A stretch of DNA of 64,000 bases from Philodulcilactobacillus myokonensis (lineage in GTDB: Bacteria > Bacillota > Bacilli > Lactobacillales > Lactobacillaceae), in assembly GCF_027923585.1 (NCBI RefSeq), contig NZ_BRPL01000002.1, positions 558,001-622,000 of the forward strand, in the 5' to 3' direction. The notes under the pieces were generated by a model that did not search any database, was not told where the DNA came from, and worked only from the letters and a program-made list of their open reading frames with translations. Of the stretch, positions 41,432 to 49,503 are shown piece after piece; the first letter of the stretch is position 1; each line of letters starts with the position of its first letter. The position numbers and the translations under genes are program-made.

Positions 41432-41722
41432 TTAACCCTTCGGAAAAAATCTTACAATAATCATTTGAAAAGCAAAAATAGCGATACACCCAATAAATAA
41501 ATCAATACAGATAATTAAAACATTTTTAAAAATTAAAATTAAAATTGAAATAACAGCAATTGCAATGAAAATAAAAGCAAATTTTTGAAAAATTGATTTT
41601 AATAGGGGATCATTTTCTGGATGAAATACCAGAAATGGTTTAGTTTGATGAGAATGTAAAAAAATGCCCATTCCAGCCATTAAAATAGCAAATATAATCA
41701 TTAAAATGTTAATTGCTAGCAT
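41432..41722 (-). CDS. Small three-helix membrane protein of unknown function
   Basis: 96 residues with three hydrophobic segments (about 3-22, 46-65 and 67-91) separated by a short polar loop containing HPENDPLLKS. I do not recognise the family. No cysteine motif or signal cleavage site of note. It starts 10 bp after the rarA stop and precedes usp by 60 bp, so it is probably co-transcribed with rarA. The N-terminus MLAINILMIIFAILMAGMGIF acts as an uncleaved membrane anchor. Confidence 0.7.
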   Translation of the reverse strand: MLAINILMIIFAILMAGMGIFLHSHQTKPFLVFHPENDPLLKSIFQKFAFIFIAIAVISILILIFKNVLIICIDLFIGCIAIFAFQMIIVRFFPKG

Positions 41723-41732
41723 ATTTTAAACC

Positions 41733-43007
41733 TCACTTATTTTGTTGCGCATTTTTTAATTTACGATATTGAATGCCAAAGGCAGTTTCAAATTTTCCAT
41801 TACTTTTGGGATGATAGTACTCAGCATTTTGTATTTTATCAGGTAGATACTGCTGTTTAACCCAATCATTTTTAAAATGATGGGGGTATTTATATCCAAC
41901 TCCACGGTTTAATTTCTTAGCACCACTATAATGATTATCCCTTAAATAATTTGGAATGCTACCATAATTACCAGTTTTAACATCATCTAAAGCAGCATCA
42001 ATTGCTAATAATCCTGAATTAGATTTAGGTGATAAACATAATTCGATGATGACATCAGATAGGGGAATTCTTCCTTCTGGTAATCCTAAATGATTAGCTG
42101 CTTGAATTGCATTTACTGTTCTAGCACAAACTGATGGGTTGGCCATCCCAACATCTTCATAAGCAATTACCATTAATCTTCTTGTTAATGAATTTAAATC
42201 ACCAGATTCAATTAGACGAGCCGCATAATGAAGGGCTGCATCTACATCAGAACCACGAATTGATTTTTGAAATGCAGATATGACATCATAATGAGCATCT
42301 CCATTTTTATCTTGAGTTAATGCTTTTTTTTGAAGGCATTCTTCAACATCGGATAATTTAATATGGATTACATTTTGTTCCTTAGGCGTTGATTTAGCAG
42401 CTAATTCTAATGCATTTAGTGAACTTCTTAAGTCACCATTTGTTGCAGTTGATAAAAAATTTAGTGCATTTGGATCAATTTTAATGTTATATTTTCCTAA
42501 TCCGTTTGTTTTATCCTTTAATGCTCTATGAATTGCTTCTTTGATGTCAGATTTTTTTAATGGATGGACTTCAAAAATTTCAGTTCGACTTCTAATGGCA
42601 GGACTAATATTGATATATGGATTTTCAGTTGTCGCACCAATTAAAATGATCCTACCACTTTCTAATAATGGCAATAAAAAATCTTGTTTAGTCTTATCCA
42701 AACGATGAATTTCATCCAATAAAAGAACGACGGTACCACTTATTTTGCTTTCTTCCGATACGATTTTAAGATCTTTTTTTGTATCAGTGGCAGCATTGAA
42801 AATATGGAAACCATATTTGGTGGAACCAGCAATTGCACTTGCAATGCTGGTCTTACCAGTGCCTGGTGGACCATACAAGATCATTGAAGATAGTGTTTTA
42901 GCTTTGACCATTCGACTGATAATTTTGCCAGGACCCACCAATTGCTGTTGACCAACAATATCTTCAATTTTTTTTGGACGCATACGATATGCTAATGGTC
43001 TTTGCAA
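41733..43007 (-). CDS. rarA: Replication-associated recombination protein A (RarA/MgsA) AAA+ ATPase
   Basis: AAA+ ATPase related to clamp loaders, acting at stalled forks. 424 residues. Walker A YGPPGTGKTS, Walker B LLLDEIHRLD, sensor 1 LIGATTENP and the C-terminal tetramerisation part with YEDVGMANP and KYPHHF are complete. The frame includes an ATG three codons earlier (43016), but that sits on AAAGG; TTG at 43007 with AAAGGATGG upstream gives MQRPLAYRMRP, the family start. Second in the minus-strand unit. Confidence 0.93.
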   Translation of the reverse strand: MQRPLAYRMRPKKIEDIVGQQQLVGPGKIISRMVKAKTLSSMILYGPPGTGKTSIASAIAGSTKYGFHIFNAATDTKKDLKIVSEESKISGTVVLLLDEIHRLDKTKQDFLLPLLESGRIILIGATTENPYINISPAIRSRTEIFEVHPLKKSDIKEAIHRALKDKTNGLGKYNIKIDPNALNFLSTATNGDLRSSLNALELAAKSTPKEQNVIHIKLSDVEECLQKKALTQDKNGDAHYDVISAFQKSIRGSDVDAALHYAARLIESGDLNSLTRRLMVIAYEDVGMANPSVCARTVNAIQAANHLGLPEGRIPLSDVIIELCLSPKSNSGLLAIDAALDDVKTGNYGSIPNYLRDNHYSGAKKLNRGVGYKYPHHFKNDWVKQQYLPDKIQNAEYYHPKSNGKFETAFGIQYRKLKNAQQNK

Positions 43008-43028
43008 AACGACCATCCTTTCATGAAA

Positions 43029-43517
43029 CTAAAATAATTTTTTAATTCGATCTAAAAGTGATGGTTTAGATTTAGATTGATTATTTTGATTTGATTTATG
43101 ATCATCATTATTATTAATAGGGTATTTTTGACTCATTTCAACCGGATTAACGTTAATGGAACTATTTTTGTTAGCGTAAACTAATCCATAACTATCCGGA
43201 TCTGTTTTATAAAAAGAATCGGTTCTAATATCAAACTCAATATTATTATCAGCAGCAATTTTTAAATAAGGGCCAATTTGATCTTGACCAACATTACCAT
43301 TTAAAAAGACAACGTAATTAGGATTGGCCTTAATTTCCTTCTTAAAATTATTTTCAGCAGTATCCTTACTCATATCTTTTATTTTAATTGCAAGTGAAAC
43401 TCTTTCCCTAAAAGTTCCTAAATATTTTCTTTGTTCATCTGGATTAATTTTCGGTGTATTACCACTTGATGATTGTTCTAGACGATTATTAACTGAATCA
43501 TTACTATTATTTGCCAT
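43029..43517 (-). CDS. YueI-like protein (DUF1694)
   Basis: 162 residues. The core (about residues 30-125) matches the YueI/DUF1694 family: RKYLGTFRERVSLAIKI, YVVFLNGNVGQDQIGPYLKI and DSYGLVYA. N- and C-termini are low-complexity and Asn/Ser-rich. Function unknown, although the domain looks like small nucleotide or tRNA-binding folds. The open frame extends 18 codons further, but ATG at 43517 with GGAGATGAT upstream is preferred. Heads the unit yueI-like-rarA-small membrane protein-usp; 22 bp before rarA. Confidence 0.82.
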   Translation of the reverse strand: MANNSNDSVNNRLEQSSSGNTPKINPDEQRKYLGTFRERVSLAIKIKDMSKDTAENNFKKEIKANPNYVVFLNGNVGQDQIGPYLKIAADNNIEFDIRTDSFYKTDPDSYGLVYANKNSSINVNPVEMSQKYPINNNDDHKSNQNNQSKSKPSLLDRIKKLF

Positions 43518-43548
43518 ATTATCATCTCCAATATCAATTATCATCTTA

Positions 43549-43557
43549 ATTATATCA
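43549..43557 (-). promoter_or_regulatory. Extended -10 element before the YueI-like gene
   Basis: TGATATAAT read on the minus strand, 31 bp before the chosen start. Confidence 0.5.
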
Positions 43558-43574
43558 TGGCAATAGGGCAAACA

Positions 43575-43606
43575 AAAAACACTCCGTAATAAACGAAGTG
43601 TTTTTA
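43575..43606 (-). terminator. Intrinsic terminator after rpsD
   Basis: Imperfect inverted repeat AAAAACACT-CCGT...ACGAAGTGTTTTT; on the minus strand it ends in a T-run shortly after the rpsD stop. Confidence 0.8.
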
Positions 43607-43627
43607 TATTTATTGATAATGTTTATA

Positions 43628-44239
43628 TTATCCAAGACGGTTGTAGTATTCAACAATAAGTGATGGATCAATATCAGCATTAAGTTCATCGCTTTGTGGG
43701 AGACGATTTAATGAACCTTCAAGCTTCTTAGAATTAAATGATACATATTGTGGACGACCCACAACAGCATCAACAGCATCTTTGATAACTTGCATATCGC
43801 GTGATTTTTCACGAACAGCGATTACTTGGCCAATCTTAACTTCATAAGATGGAATGTCAACGCGTTTACCATCAACAGTAATGTGTCCATGATTAACTAA
43901 TTGACGAGCTTGACGACGAGTAGTTGCTAAGCCTAAACGGTAGACAATATTATCTAAACGTCTTTCAAGTAAAATCATGAAGTTATTACCATGGGTACCT
44001 TCGTTAATTTTACCGGCACGATCAAATAGATTTCTAAATTGACGTTCGTTTAAACCATACATGTAACGAACCTTTTGCTTTTCCTTAAGTTGGGTTCCAT
44101 ATTCAGATAATTTTTGACGACGACCTTGACCATGATCACCTGGTGCATAAGGACGACGAGATAATTCTTTACCAGTACCTGATAATGAAATACCAAGACG
44201 ACGTGAAACTCTCCAACTTGGGCCTGTATATCTAGACAT
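43628..44239 (-). CDS. rpsD: 30S ribosomal protein S4
   Basis: Primary 16S rRNA-binding protein initiating small-subunit assembly. 203 residues. Recognised by [20 protein letters not shown], the S4 domain with [25 protein letters not shown] and the C-terminal VEYYNRLG. No cysteines in the N-terminal part, so the zinc-free form. Ribosome binding site TTGGAGGAA. Monocistronic with its own promoter, a 172-nt structured leader and a terminator, as expected for S4 autoregulation. Confidence 0.97.
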   Translation of the reverse strand: MSRYTGPSWRVSRRLGISLSGTGKELSRRPYAPGDHGQGRRQKLSEYGTQLKEKQKVRYMYGLNERQFRNLFDRAGKINEGTHGNNFMILLERRLDNIVYRLGLATTRRQARQLVNHGHITVDGKRVDIPSYEVKIGQVIAVREKSRDMQVIKDAVDAVVGRPQYVSFNSKKLEGSLNRLPQSDELNADIDPSLIVEYYNRLG

Positions 44240-44411
44240 AATAAAATTCCTCCAATTATTTTTTTGGAGTAAAATAATTCACATACATTTAGTATTCGTG
44301 CATATTGCTTTGCAATGTTCGCCAATGCAGCCGATTGGTTACTAATCTGACCAAAAAGCGGCATCAATATGTTGACGAGCTTACCATGTATTGCTGCATT
44401 ATTTTACACAT
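44240..44411 (-). promoter_or_regulatory. rpsD leader RNA (candidate S4 autoregulatory leader)
   Basis: Read on the minus strand, the leader begins with GTAAAATAAT (44407-44398), which pairs perfectly with ATTATTTTAC (44278-44269) just before the ribosome binding site. Inside, GCAGC pairs with GCTGC (44397-44393 with 44328-44324), and TTGGT with ACCAA plus ATTGC with GCAAT can form hairpins. CTCCAA (44269-44264) pairs with TTGGAG (44255-44250), covering the Shine-Dalgarno sequence. In Bacillus S4 represses its own gene through its leader; this is a plausible counterpart. Confidence 0.7.
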
Positions 44412-44417
44412 TTATTA

Positions 44418-44446
44418 ATAATAATATTAATGAATTTATTTGTCAA
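44418..44446 (-). promoter_or_regulatory. Promoter of rpsD
   Basis: On the minus strand TTGACA (44446-44441) and TATTAT (44423-44418) with a 17-bp spacer. The -35 lies over the last codons of the upstream gene. Predicted start site is near 44411, where the long closing stem of the leader begins. Confidence 0.8.
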
Positions 44447-44894
44447 TTACTTGCGTGATAATCTGAACCGCTTTTTTTATTTTTAATTGATCCACATCGG
44501 AAAATCGATTTGTAATTGGTGAATCAATATCCAAGACACCTAAAACTTTTGAGTCCTTAATAAGTGGTGTTACCAATTCTGATTTACTATTTTCATCACA
44601 TGCAATATGTCCATGAAATTTTTTAACATCAGAAATATTTTGAATTTCTTTCTTTGCAGTTGCTGTTCCACAAACACCCTCACCATTTTTGATATGAACA
44701 CAAGCAACTTTACCCTGAAATGGTCCTAAATCTAATTGATTAGTCTGATAATTAAAACTATAAAAACCAATCCAGTTAATATTCGATAAGTTTTGATTCA
44801 AAAATGCAACAGCATTTGATAGGTTAGAAACTGTGCTGTCATGTTCACTAAGAAGAGCTTTAAGTTGTTCCAATGTAATTGAGTCAATGCTCAT
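44436..44894 (-). CDS. Free methionine-(R)-sulfoxide reductase (GAF domain)
   Basis: 152-residue GAF-domain enzyme that reduces free methionine-R-sulfoxide. The three family cysteines are present: two in ACVHIKNGEGVCGTA, ten residues apart, and one in HIACDENSKSELV. WIGFYSF and the final GVLDIDSPITNRFS are also typical. The frame has an ATG three codons upstream, but ATG at 44894 has AGGATG at better spacing. It is upstream of rpsD, whose promoter overlaps its 3' end. fRMsr next to rpsD and ezrA is a common Firmicute order. Confidence 0.9.
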   Translation of the reverse strand: MSIDSITLEQLKALLSEHDSTVSNLSNAVAFLNQNLSNINWIGFYSFNYQTNQLDLGPFQGKVACVHIKNGEGVCGTATAKKEIQNISDVKKFHGHIACDENSKSELVTPLIKDSKVLGVLDIDSPITNRFSDVDQLKIKKAVQIITQVIDK

Positions 44895-44951
44895 ATAAAT
44901 CATCCTAACTGGTATAAAACTAAAATTTGATTAGTAGCAACAGATTTACTA

Positions 44952-44960
44952 TGATATAAT
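44952..44960 (+). promoter_or_regulatory. Extended -10 promoter element before ezrA
   Basis: TGATATAAT about 94 bp before the ezrA start, divergent from the fRMsr gene. A TTGATT lies upstream but at 22 bp, too far for a normal -35. Confidence 0.5.
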
Positions 44961-45053
44961 ATTATTGTTATACATTAATTTACATTATACATAAAATTAA
45001 AAAGTATTGAAGAAAAAATATTTAATCAAAAAATTAAGGGACGATGTTAAAGT

Positions 45054-46775
45054 ATGGCTATCATGTTTTTTGTAATTATGATCTTGGTAATTATTTCGGT
45101 GTACTTAATAATTATCGCATATCAACGTTATATGCTAAACAAAATAAAAATATTGGAAAATAATTTCACTAAAATTAAAGCATTGCCACTTGAACAACAT
45201 TTTAATCAGATTGCTAAATTGAATTTGAACGGTGAATCATTAAAACAATTTAATAATTATCAGAATATTTACAAAAAAATTGAGAAAGATCATTTTGATG
45301 ATATTGACAATAAGATAAGCAGTATTAAACAGGATACTAAAAATCTTAATTTCATGAAAACCAATCGTGAATATCAAAATTGCTTTAATGATGTTGCTAA
45401 TGTTAATAATCAATTTAAGGGAATTCAAAAGGGATTAGATGAATTTAAACATTTAAATAAACAACATCAAAAGGTAATTGTTAATTTGAATGATAAATTT
45501 AAGCAAATTAACAAAAAGCTATTAAATGATAACTATGCCTATGGTAACAGTATTCATAAGTTAAATGATGTTTTGAATGAAATTAAAAAAGATTTTGATC
45601 ATTTTGTTAGTTTAACTGATTCTGGTGACTACAAGACATCTGAAGAATTACTTAAAAAACTAAGCTTTCGTGTTAAGAACCTAGAAAAATGGGTTGCTAA
45701 AATTCCATCATTATATCGAAGCATCTCAACCGAATATCCTGAACAAATTGATGAAATTTCAAGGGGATATGATGAGATGGTTAAAGCTGGTTACCAGTTC
45801 CCTGAAAAGGGGATGGGAAGCGCTATTGATTATGTTAACAAACAAATCAAAAAATCCTCTAGTAGCTTAACTAATTTAAAAATTGAACAAACACAAAATA
45901 TGAACAAAGAAATTGAAACATTAATTAATCAATTATATGATTCAATGGAACAAGAAATTAAAGCTAAACGTTCTGTTAAAAAAGACGTTGATATCGTTTC
46001 TTCATTTATCATTCACGCACAGCATCAAAATTATTCTTTAATGTCTGAACTTAAGAACTTATCCAAGAATTATGATTTAGAACATCAAGAAATTTCAACG
46101 ACAAGACAACTGAGTGAACAATTAAAAAGGATTGATGAGATTAATCAAAAGGATCTTCAAGATATGGCAAGCAATGATGCAATCTACTCTGAAGTTTTAA
46201 GTCATCAATCAAGTGCTAAGCATGATTTGAGTCAGATTGAAACTCAGCAGCGGCAAATCCATAAATCAGTTTCTGGATTAAATCATGCTGAAAATAAAGC
46301 AAGGAATCAAGTTGAACAATTTGATTTAGAAATGCACAATATTAAAAGGCAAATTGAAAGATTAAATTTGCCAGGTGTCAAAAAAGATTACATCGATAGT
46401 TATAATGTTGTGAATAATGAAATTAAAAAATTAGCTCAAGTTATGAATCAATCTAAAATTAGTATGGATGACATTAATAAGCGACTCGTAATTGTTAAAA
46501 AACACTTGAATGCATTAGAAGATACAACGGAACAATTGATTGATAGCGCGATGCTTGCTGAACGTGTTATTCAATATACTAATCGCTTTCATGCTGCCCG
46601 TAATAATAAGAAAGATGAAGCCGTTTCAAAGGCAAATTTTGAAGCTCAAAAGTTATTTGAAGATTACGAATATGAACAGAGTTTAGACCGTATCGTTACG
46701 GCTTTAGATCGGGCGGAACCAAATAAATTTAAAGAAATTGAAAATTATTATTACGCAAATAAAGATAATCAATAA
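45054..46775 (+). CDS. ezrA: Septation ring formation regulator EzrA
   Basis: Membrane-anchored spectrin-like protein that restrains FtsZ ring formation and links the ring to wall synthesis. 573 residues, usual length. One N-terminal membrane segment (about residues 2-22, MFFVIMILVIISVYLIIIA) is followed by a long, charged, mostly coiled-coil cytoplasmic part without globular motifs. The C-terminal segment with AARNNKKDEAVSKANFEAQKLFEDYEYE is the conserved end. Ribosome binding site AAGGGA is somewhat distant. It precedes the cysteine desulfurase-thiI pair, as in bacilli and other lactobacilli. Confidence 0.92.
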   Translation: MAIMFFVIMILVIISVYLIIIAYQRYMLNKIKILENNFTKIKALPLEQHFNQIAKLNLNGESLKQFNNYQNIYKKIEKDHFDDIDNKISSIKQDTKNLNFMKTNREYQNCFNDVANVNNQFKGIQKGLDEFKHLNKQHQKVIVNLNDKFKQINKKLLNDNYAYGNSIHKLNDVLNEIKKDFDHFVSLTDSGDYKTSEELLKKLSFRVKNLEKWVAKIPSLYRSISTEYPEQIDEISRGYDEMVKAGYQFPEKGMGSAIDYVNKQIKKSSSSLTNLKIEQTQNMNKEIETLINQLYDSMEQEIKAKRSVKKDVDIVSSFIIHAQHQNYSLMSELKNLSKNYDLEHQEISTTRQLSEQLKRIDEINQKDLQDMASNDAIYSEVLSHQSSAKHDLSQIETQQRQIHKSVSGLNHAENKARNQVEQFDLEMHNIKRQIERLNLPGVKKDYIDSYNVVNNEIKKLAQVMNQSKISMDDINKRLVIVKKHLNALEDTTEQLIDSAMLAERVIQYTNRFHAARNNKKDEAVSKANFEAQKLFEDYEYEQSLDRIVTALDRAEPNKFKEIENYYYANKDNQ

Positions 46776-46796
46776 AATATGGAGGTAAAAGAAAAA

Positions 46797-47942
46797 ATGA
46801 TTTACTTTGATAATAGTGCTACTACTAAGATTAATTCTGGCGTTTTAGACACTTATAACAAAGTTAGTCAAAACATTTGGGGTAATCCATCAAGCTTACA
46901 TCAATTTGGTAGCGAGGCTCATAATCTATTGACTCAATCCAGAATGCAAATTGCTAAATTATTAAATGTTTCACCTGGAGAAATATTATTTACAAGTGGT
47001 GGAACTGAAGGAGATAATTGGGCAATTAAGGGAACTGCTATGATTAAACGAAAATTTGGTAATCATATTATTACAACATCCGTTGAACATGCAGCAGTTC
47101 ATAATCCAGTCGAGCAACTTAAAAAATTGGGCTTTGAAATCACATATTTACCGGTTGACAAAAATGGTCGCGTATCTGTTGAAGACTTAAAAAAAGCAAT
47201 TCGTCCAACTACAATTTTGGTTTCAATTATGGCTGTAAATAATGAAATTGGGACAATTGAACCAGTTAAAGCAATCGGAGAATTACTGAAAAAATACCCT
47301 AAAATTACTTATCATATTGATGCAATTCAAGGTGTTGCTAAGGGATTAGAAAATATTATTTTTAATGACAGGGTTGATTTAGTAAGTTTTTCCGGTCATA
47401 AATTTCATGCTCCTAGAGGAACTGGCTTTAATTACAAACGTGATGGTAAAAAAATAGCACCATTAATGGCCGGTGGTGGTCAAGAACGTGGATTAAGGAG
47501 CGGAACTGAAAATCTTCCTGGAATTGCTGCAATGGCAAAGGCATTTAGACTGGTTATGACCAACGAAGATGAAAAGGTTAGACATCAAAGACAAATTAAG
47601 AGTGAAATATTTAATCATATTAAAAAATTTCCCAATGTCATTATTTTTTCAAAAAATGATGATACATTTGCTCCTCACATTTTATGTTTTGCAATTAAGG
47701 GTGTTAGAGGTGAAACGGTTGTTCATGCTTTTGAAAAATATGGGATTTACATTTCAACTACTAGTGCTTGCTCTTCAAGGGATCAGAGTGTAACATCAAC
47801 ATTATCTTCAATGCACGTTGATAGTAGTATTGCTGAAGATGCGGTTAGAATCTCATTGGATGAAAATAATACGATTGAAGAAGCTAAGAAATTTAATCAA
47901 GTTTTTGATCAACTGTATCAGCAATTTAGTAAACTAAGTTAA
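46797..47942 (+). CDS. nifZ: Cysteine desulfurase (NifS/IscS family) paired with ThiI
   Basis: PLP enzyme that takes sulfur from cysteine as a protein persulfide. 381 residues. N-terminal YFDNSATT, the PLP lysine in SFSGHKFHAPRGTG (about residue 200) and the active cysteine in ISTTSACSSRDQS are present. The frame is open to an ATG at 46779, but that overlaps its ribosome binding site; ATG at 46797 follows GGAGG by 11 bases. Adjacent to thiI (18 bp), so its likely job is sulfur supply for 4-thiouridine in tRNA, as for NifZ of Bacillus. Confidence 0.9.
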   Translation: MIYFDNSATTKINSGVLDTYNKVSQNIWGNPSSLHQFGSEAHNLLTQSRMQIAKLLNVSPGEILFTSGGTEGDNWAIKGTAMIKRKFGNHIITTSVEHAAVHNPVEQLKKLGFEITYLPVDKNGRVSVEDLKKAIRPTTILVSIMAVNNEIGTIEPVKAIGELLKKYPKITYHIDAIQGVAKGLENIIFNDRVDLVSFSGHKFHAPRGTGFNYKRDGKKIAPLMAGGGQERGLRSGTENLPGIAAMAKAFRLVMTNEDEKVRHQRQIKSEIFNHIKKFPNVIIFSKNDDTFAPHILCFAIKGVRGETVVHAFEKYGIYISTTSACSSRDQSVTSTLSSMHVDSSIAEDAVRISLDENNTIEEAKKFNQVFDQLYQQFSKLS

Positions 47943-47960
47943 TTACGAAGGGAGGATGTT

Positions 47961-49178
47961 ATGCAATATTCTGAAATAATGGTTAGATATGGTGAATTGT
48001 CTACTAAGGGTAAAAATAAAAAACAATTTATTAGGCAATTAGGGCACAATGTTAGGCATGTTTTACATGATTTTCCAAAGGTTGAAACTTTCCCGAGGCA
48101 TGATCGACTCCATGTTGTATTAAATGGCGAAAATTCTGATAAGGTTATCGATAGGTTAAAACAGGTATTTGGAATTGAAAATTTTTCACCATCAATTAAA
48201 GTTGATAAGGATATTAATCAAGCTAAACAAGTTGCTTTAAAATTATTGAATCAGCAGTATCACGCTGGAATGACTTTTAAAATCGATGCAAGGCGTCAGG
48301 ACAAGCATTTTCCGCTTGATACCTATGGTGTTGATAATGCTTTGGGAAGTTATTTAATCGATCATATTCCTGGATTAAAAGCTAAAATGAAGAATCCGGA
48401 TATAACCATTCGAACGGAAGTCCGTTTGAACGGAATTTTTATATCTAGTAAAACCATTGATGGAGCAGGCGGATTGCCAGTTGGGACCGGTGGACGTGCT
48501 ACGATGATGTTATCAGGAGGAATTGATTCACCGGTTGCAACTTATCTTGGGATGAAGCGTGGCGTTAGGATTGATATGGTTCATTTTTATAGTCCGCCAT
48601 ATACTAGTCAACAAGCTTTAAACAAAGCTAAGGAATTGACTGCTAAACTTTCTGTTTATAGTGGGAAGATTAACTTTATTCAAGTTCCTTTTACTAAGAT
48701 TCAAGAAACAATTAAAGAAAAGGTTCCTGAAGGTTACCTAATGACAATTCAGCGGCGCTTAATGTTAAGATTAACTGCTGCAATTACGCTTAAACGTCAT
48801 TGTAAAGGCATTTTTACTGGTGAATCCTTAGGACAAGTTGCATCTCAAACATTAGAAAGCATGGTTGCAATTAATGATGTTACTAACTTACCGGTTCTTA
48901 GACCACTACTCTCAATGGATAAAACTGAAATCATTAAAATTGCCCGAAAAATTGGCACTTATAAACTTTCAATTTTACCATACGAAGATTGTTGTACGAT
49001 TTTTACGCCACCAGCTCCTAAGACAAAGCCACGGTTAGATAATTCAAGAAAATTTGAAAAATTTATTGACGTTGATGGTTTAATGAAGGATGCTCTTGAT
49101 AATATGAAGGTTACAACCATTAGACCTGGAGATGAATTTTTAAATAGTAATCAAGATGTATTTTCTGAATTACTTTAA
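47961..49178 (+). CDS. thiI: tRNA 4-thiouridine synthetase ThiI
   Basis: Adenylates and thiolates U8 of tRNA. 405 residues: N-terminal ferredoxin-like and THUMP domains (about 1-170), then the PP-loop [19 protein letters not shown] and a catalytic cysteine region [12 protein letters not shown]. There is no C-terminal rhodanese domain, normal for Firmicutes, where a dedicated desulfurase gives sulfur; that gene is directly upstream. AAGGGAGGA ribosome binding site. Confidence 0.95.
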   Translation: MQYSEIMVRYGELSTKGKNKKQFIRQLGHNVRHVLHDFPKVETFPRHDRLHVVLNGENSDKVIDRLKQVFGIENFSPSIKVDKDINQAKQVALKLLNQQYHAGMTFKIDARRQDKHFPLDTYGVDNALGSYLIDHIPGLKAKMKNPDITIRTEVRLNGIFISSKTIDGAGGLPVGTGGRATMMLSGGIDSPVATYLGMKRGVRIDMVHFYSPPYTSQQALNKAKELTAKLSVYSGKINFIQVPFTKIQETIKEKVPEGYLMTIQRRLMLRLTAAITLKRHCKGIFTGESLGQVASQTLESMVAINDVTNLPVLRPLLSMDKTEIIKIARKIGTYKLSILPYEDCCTIFTPPAPKTKPRLDNSRKFEKFIDVDGLMKDALDNMKVTTIRPGDEFLNSNQDVFSELL

Positions 49179-49196
49179 TTAATTTTTATTTTAAAC

Positions 49197-49225
49197 TTGA
49201 CGAAAATTAATATTTTGATTATGAT
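49197..49225 (+). promoter_or_regulatory. Promoter of valS
   Basis: TTGACG (49197-49202) and TATGAT (49220-49225) with a 17-bp spacer, ahead of the T-box leader. Confidence 0.8.
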
Positions 49226-49229
49226 TAAA

Positions 49230-49478
49230 AGTAATTAAATTAAAAACTTAGACCAAGATAGTAGATTTAATATTTAGTTCAGAGAGAAGACCATTCGATG
49301 GGAGATCTTCCTAGATTTAAATTGAATGTAACTTGTGAGTTGTTGGATTGAATTTAAGTAGATCCATCCGGTTATTGCCGTTATTTATTTTGAGTTGAGA
49401 CTGTTATTTTTAAATTACAATCTAAATTAGGTGGTACCGCGAAGCACTTCGTCCTATATTGGATGGAGTGCTTTTTTA
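49230..49478 (+). promoter_or_regulatory. Valine T-box riboswitch of valS
   Basis: T-box AGGTGGTACCGCG at 49429-49441 and terminator AAGCACT...AGTGCTT with T-run to 49478. Stem I contains AGTAGATTTAA, AGAGAG and the returning TTAAATTGAAT-GTA-A-CTTG. The specifier GTA (49328-49330) encodes valine, and the TGGT bulge matches a tRNA with discriminator A, as tRNA(Val) has. Uncharged tRNA(Val) should stabilise the antiterminator and switch on valS. Confidence 0.95.
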
Positions 49479-49503
49479 TTTTAATTAATTTGAGGTGGTT
49501 AAA

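Noticed and set aside
44050-44367. 105-codon minus-strand frame running from the rpsD leader into rpsD
   Set aside because: Out of frame with rpsD and made of the structured leader plus rpsD in another frame; no separate start signals.
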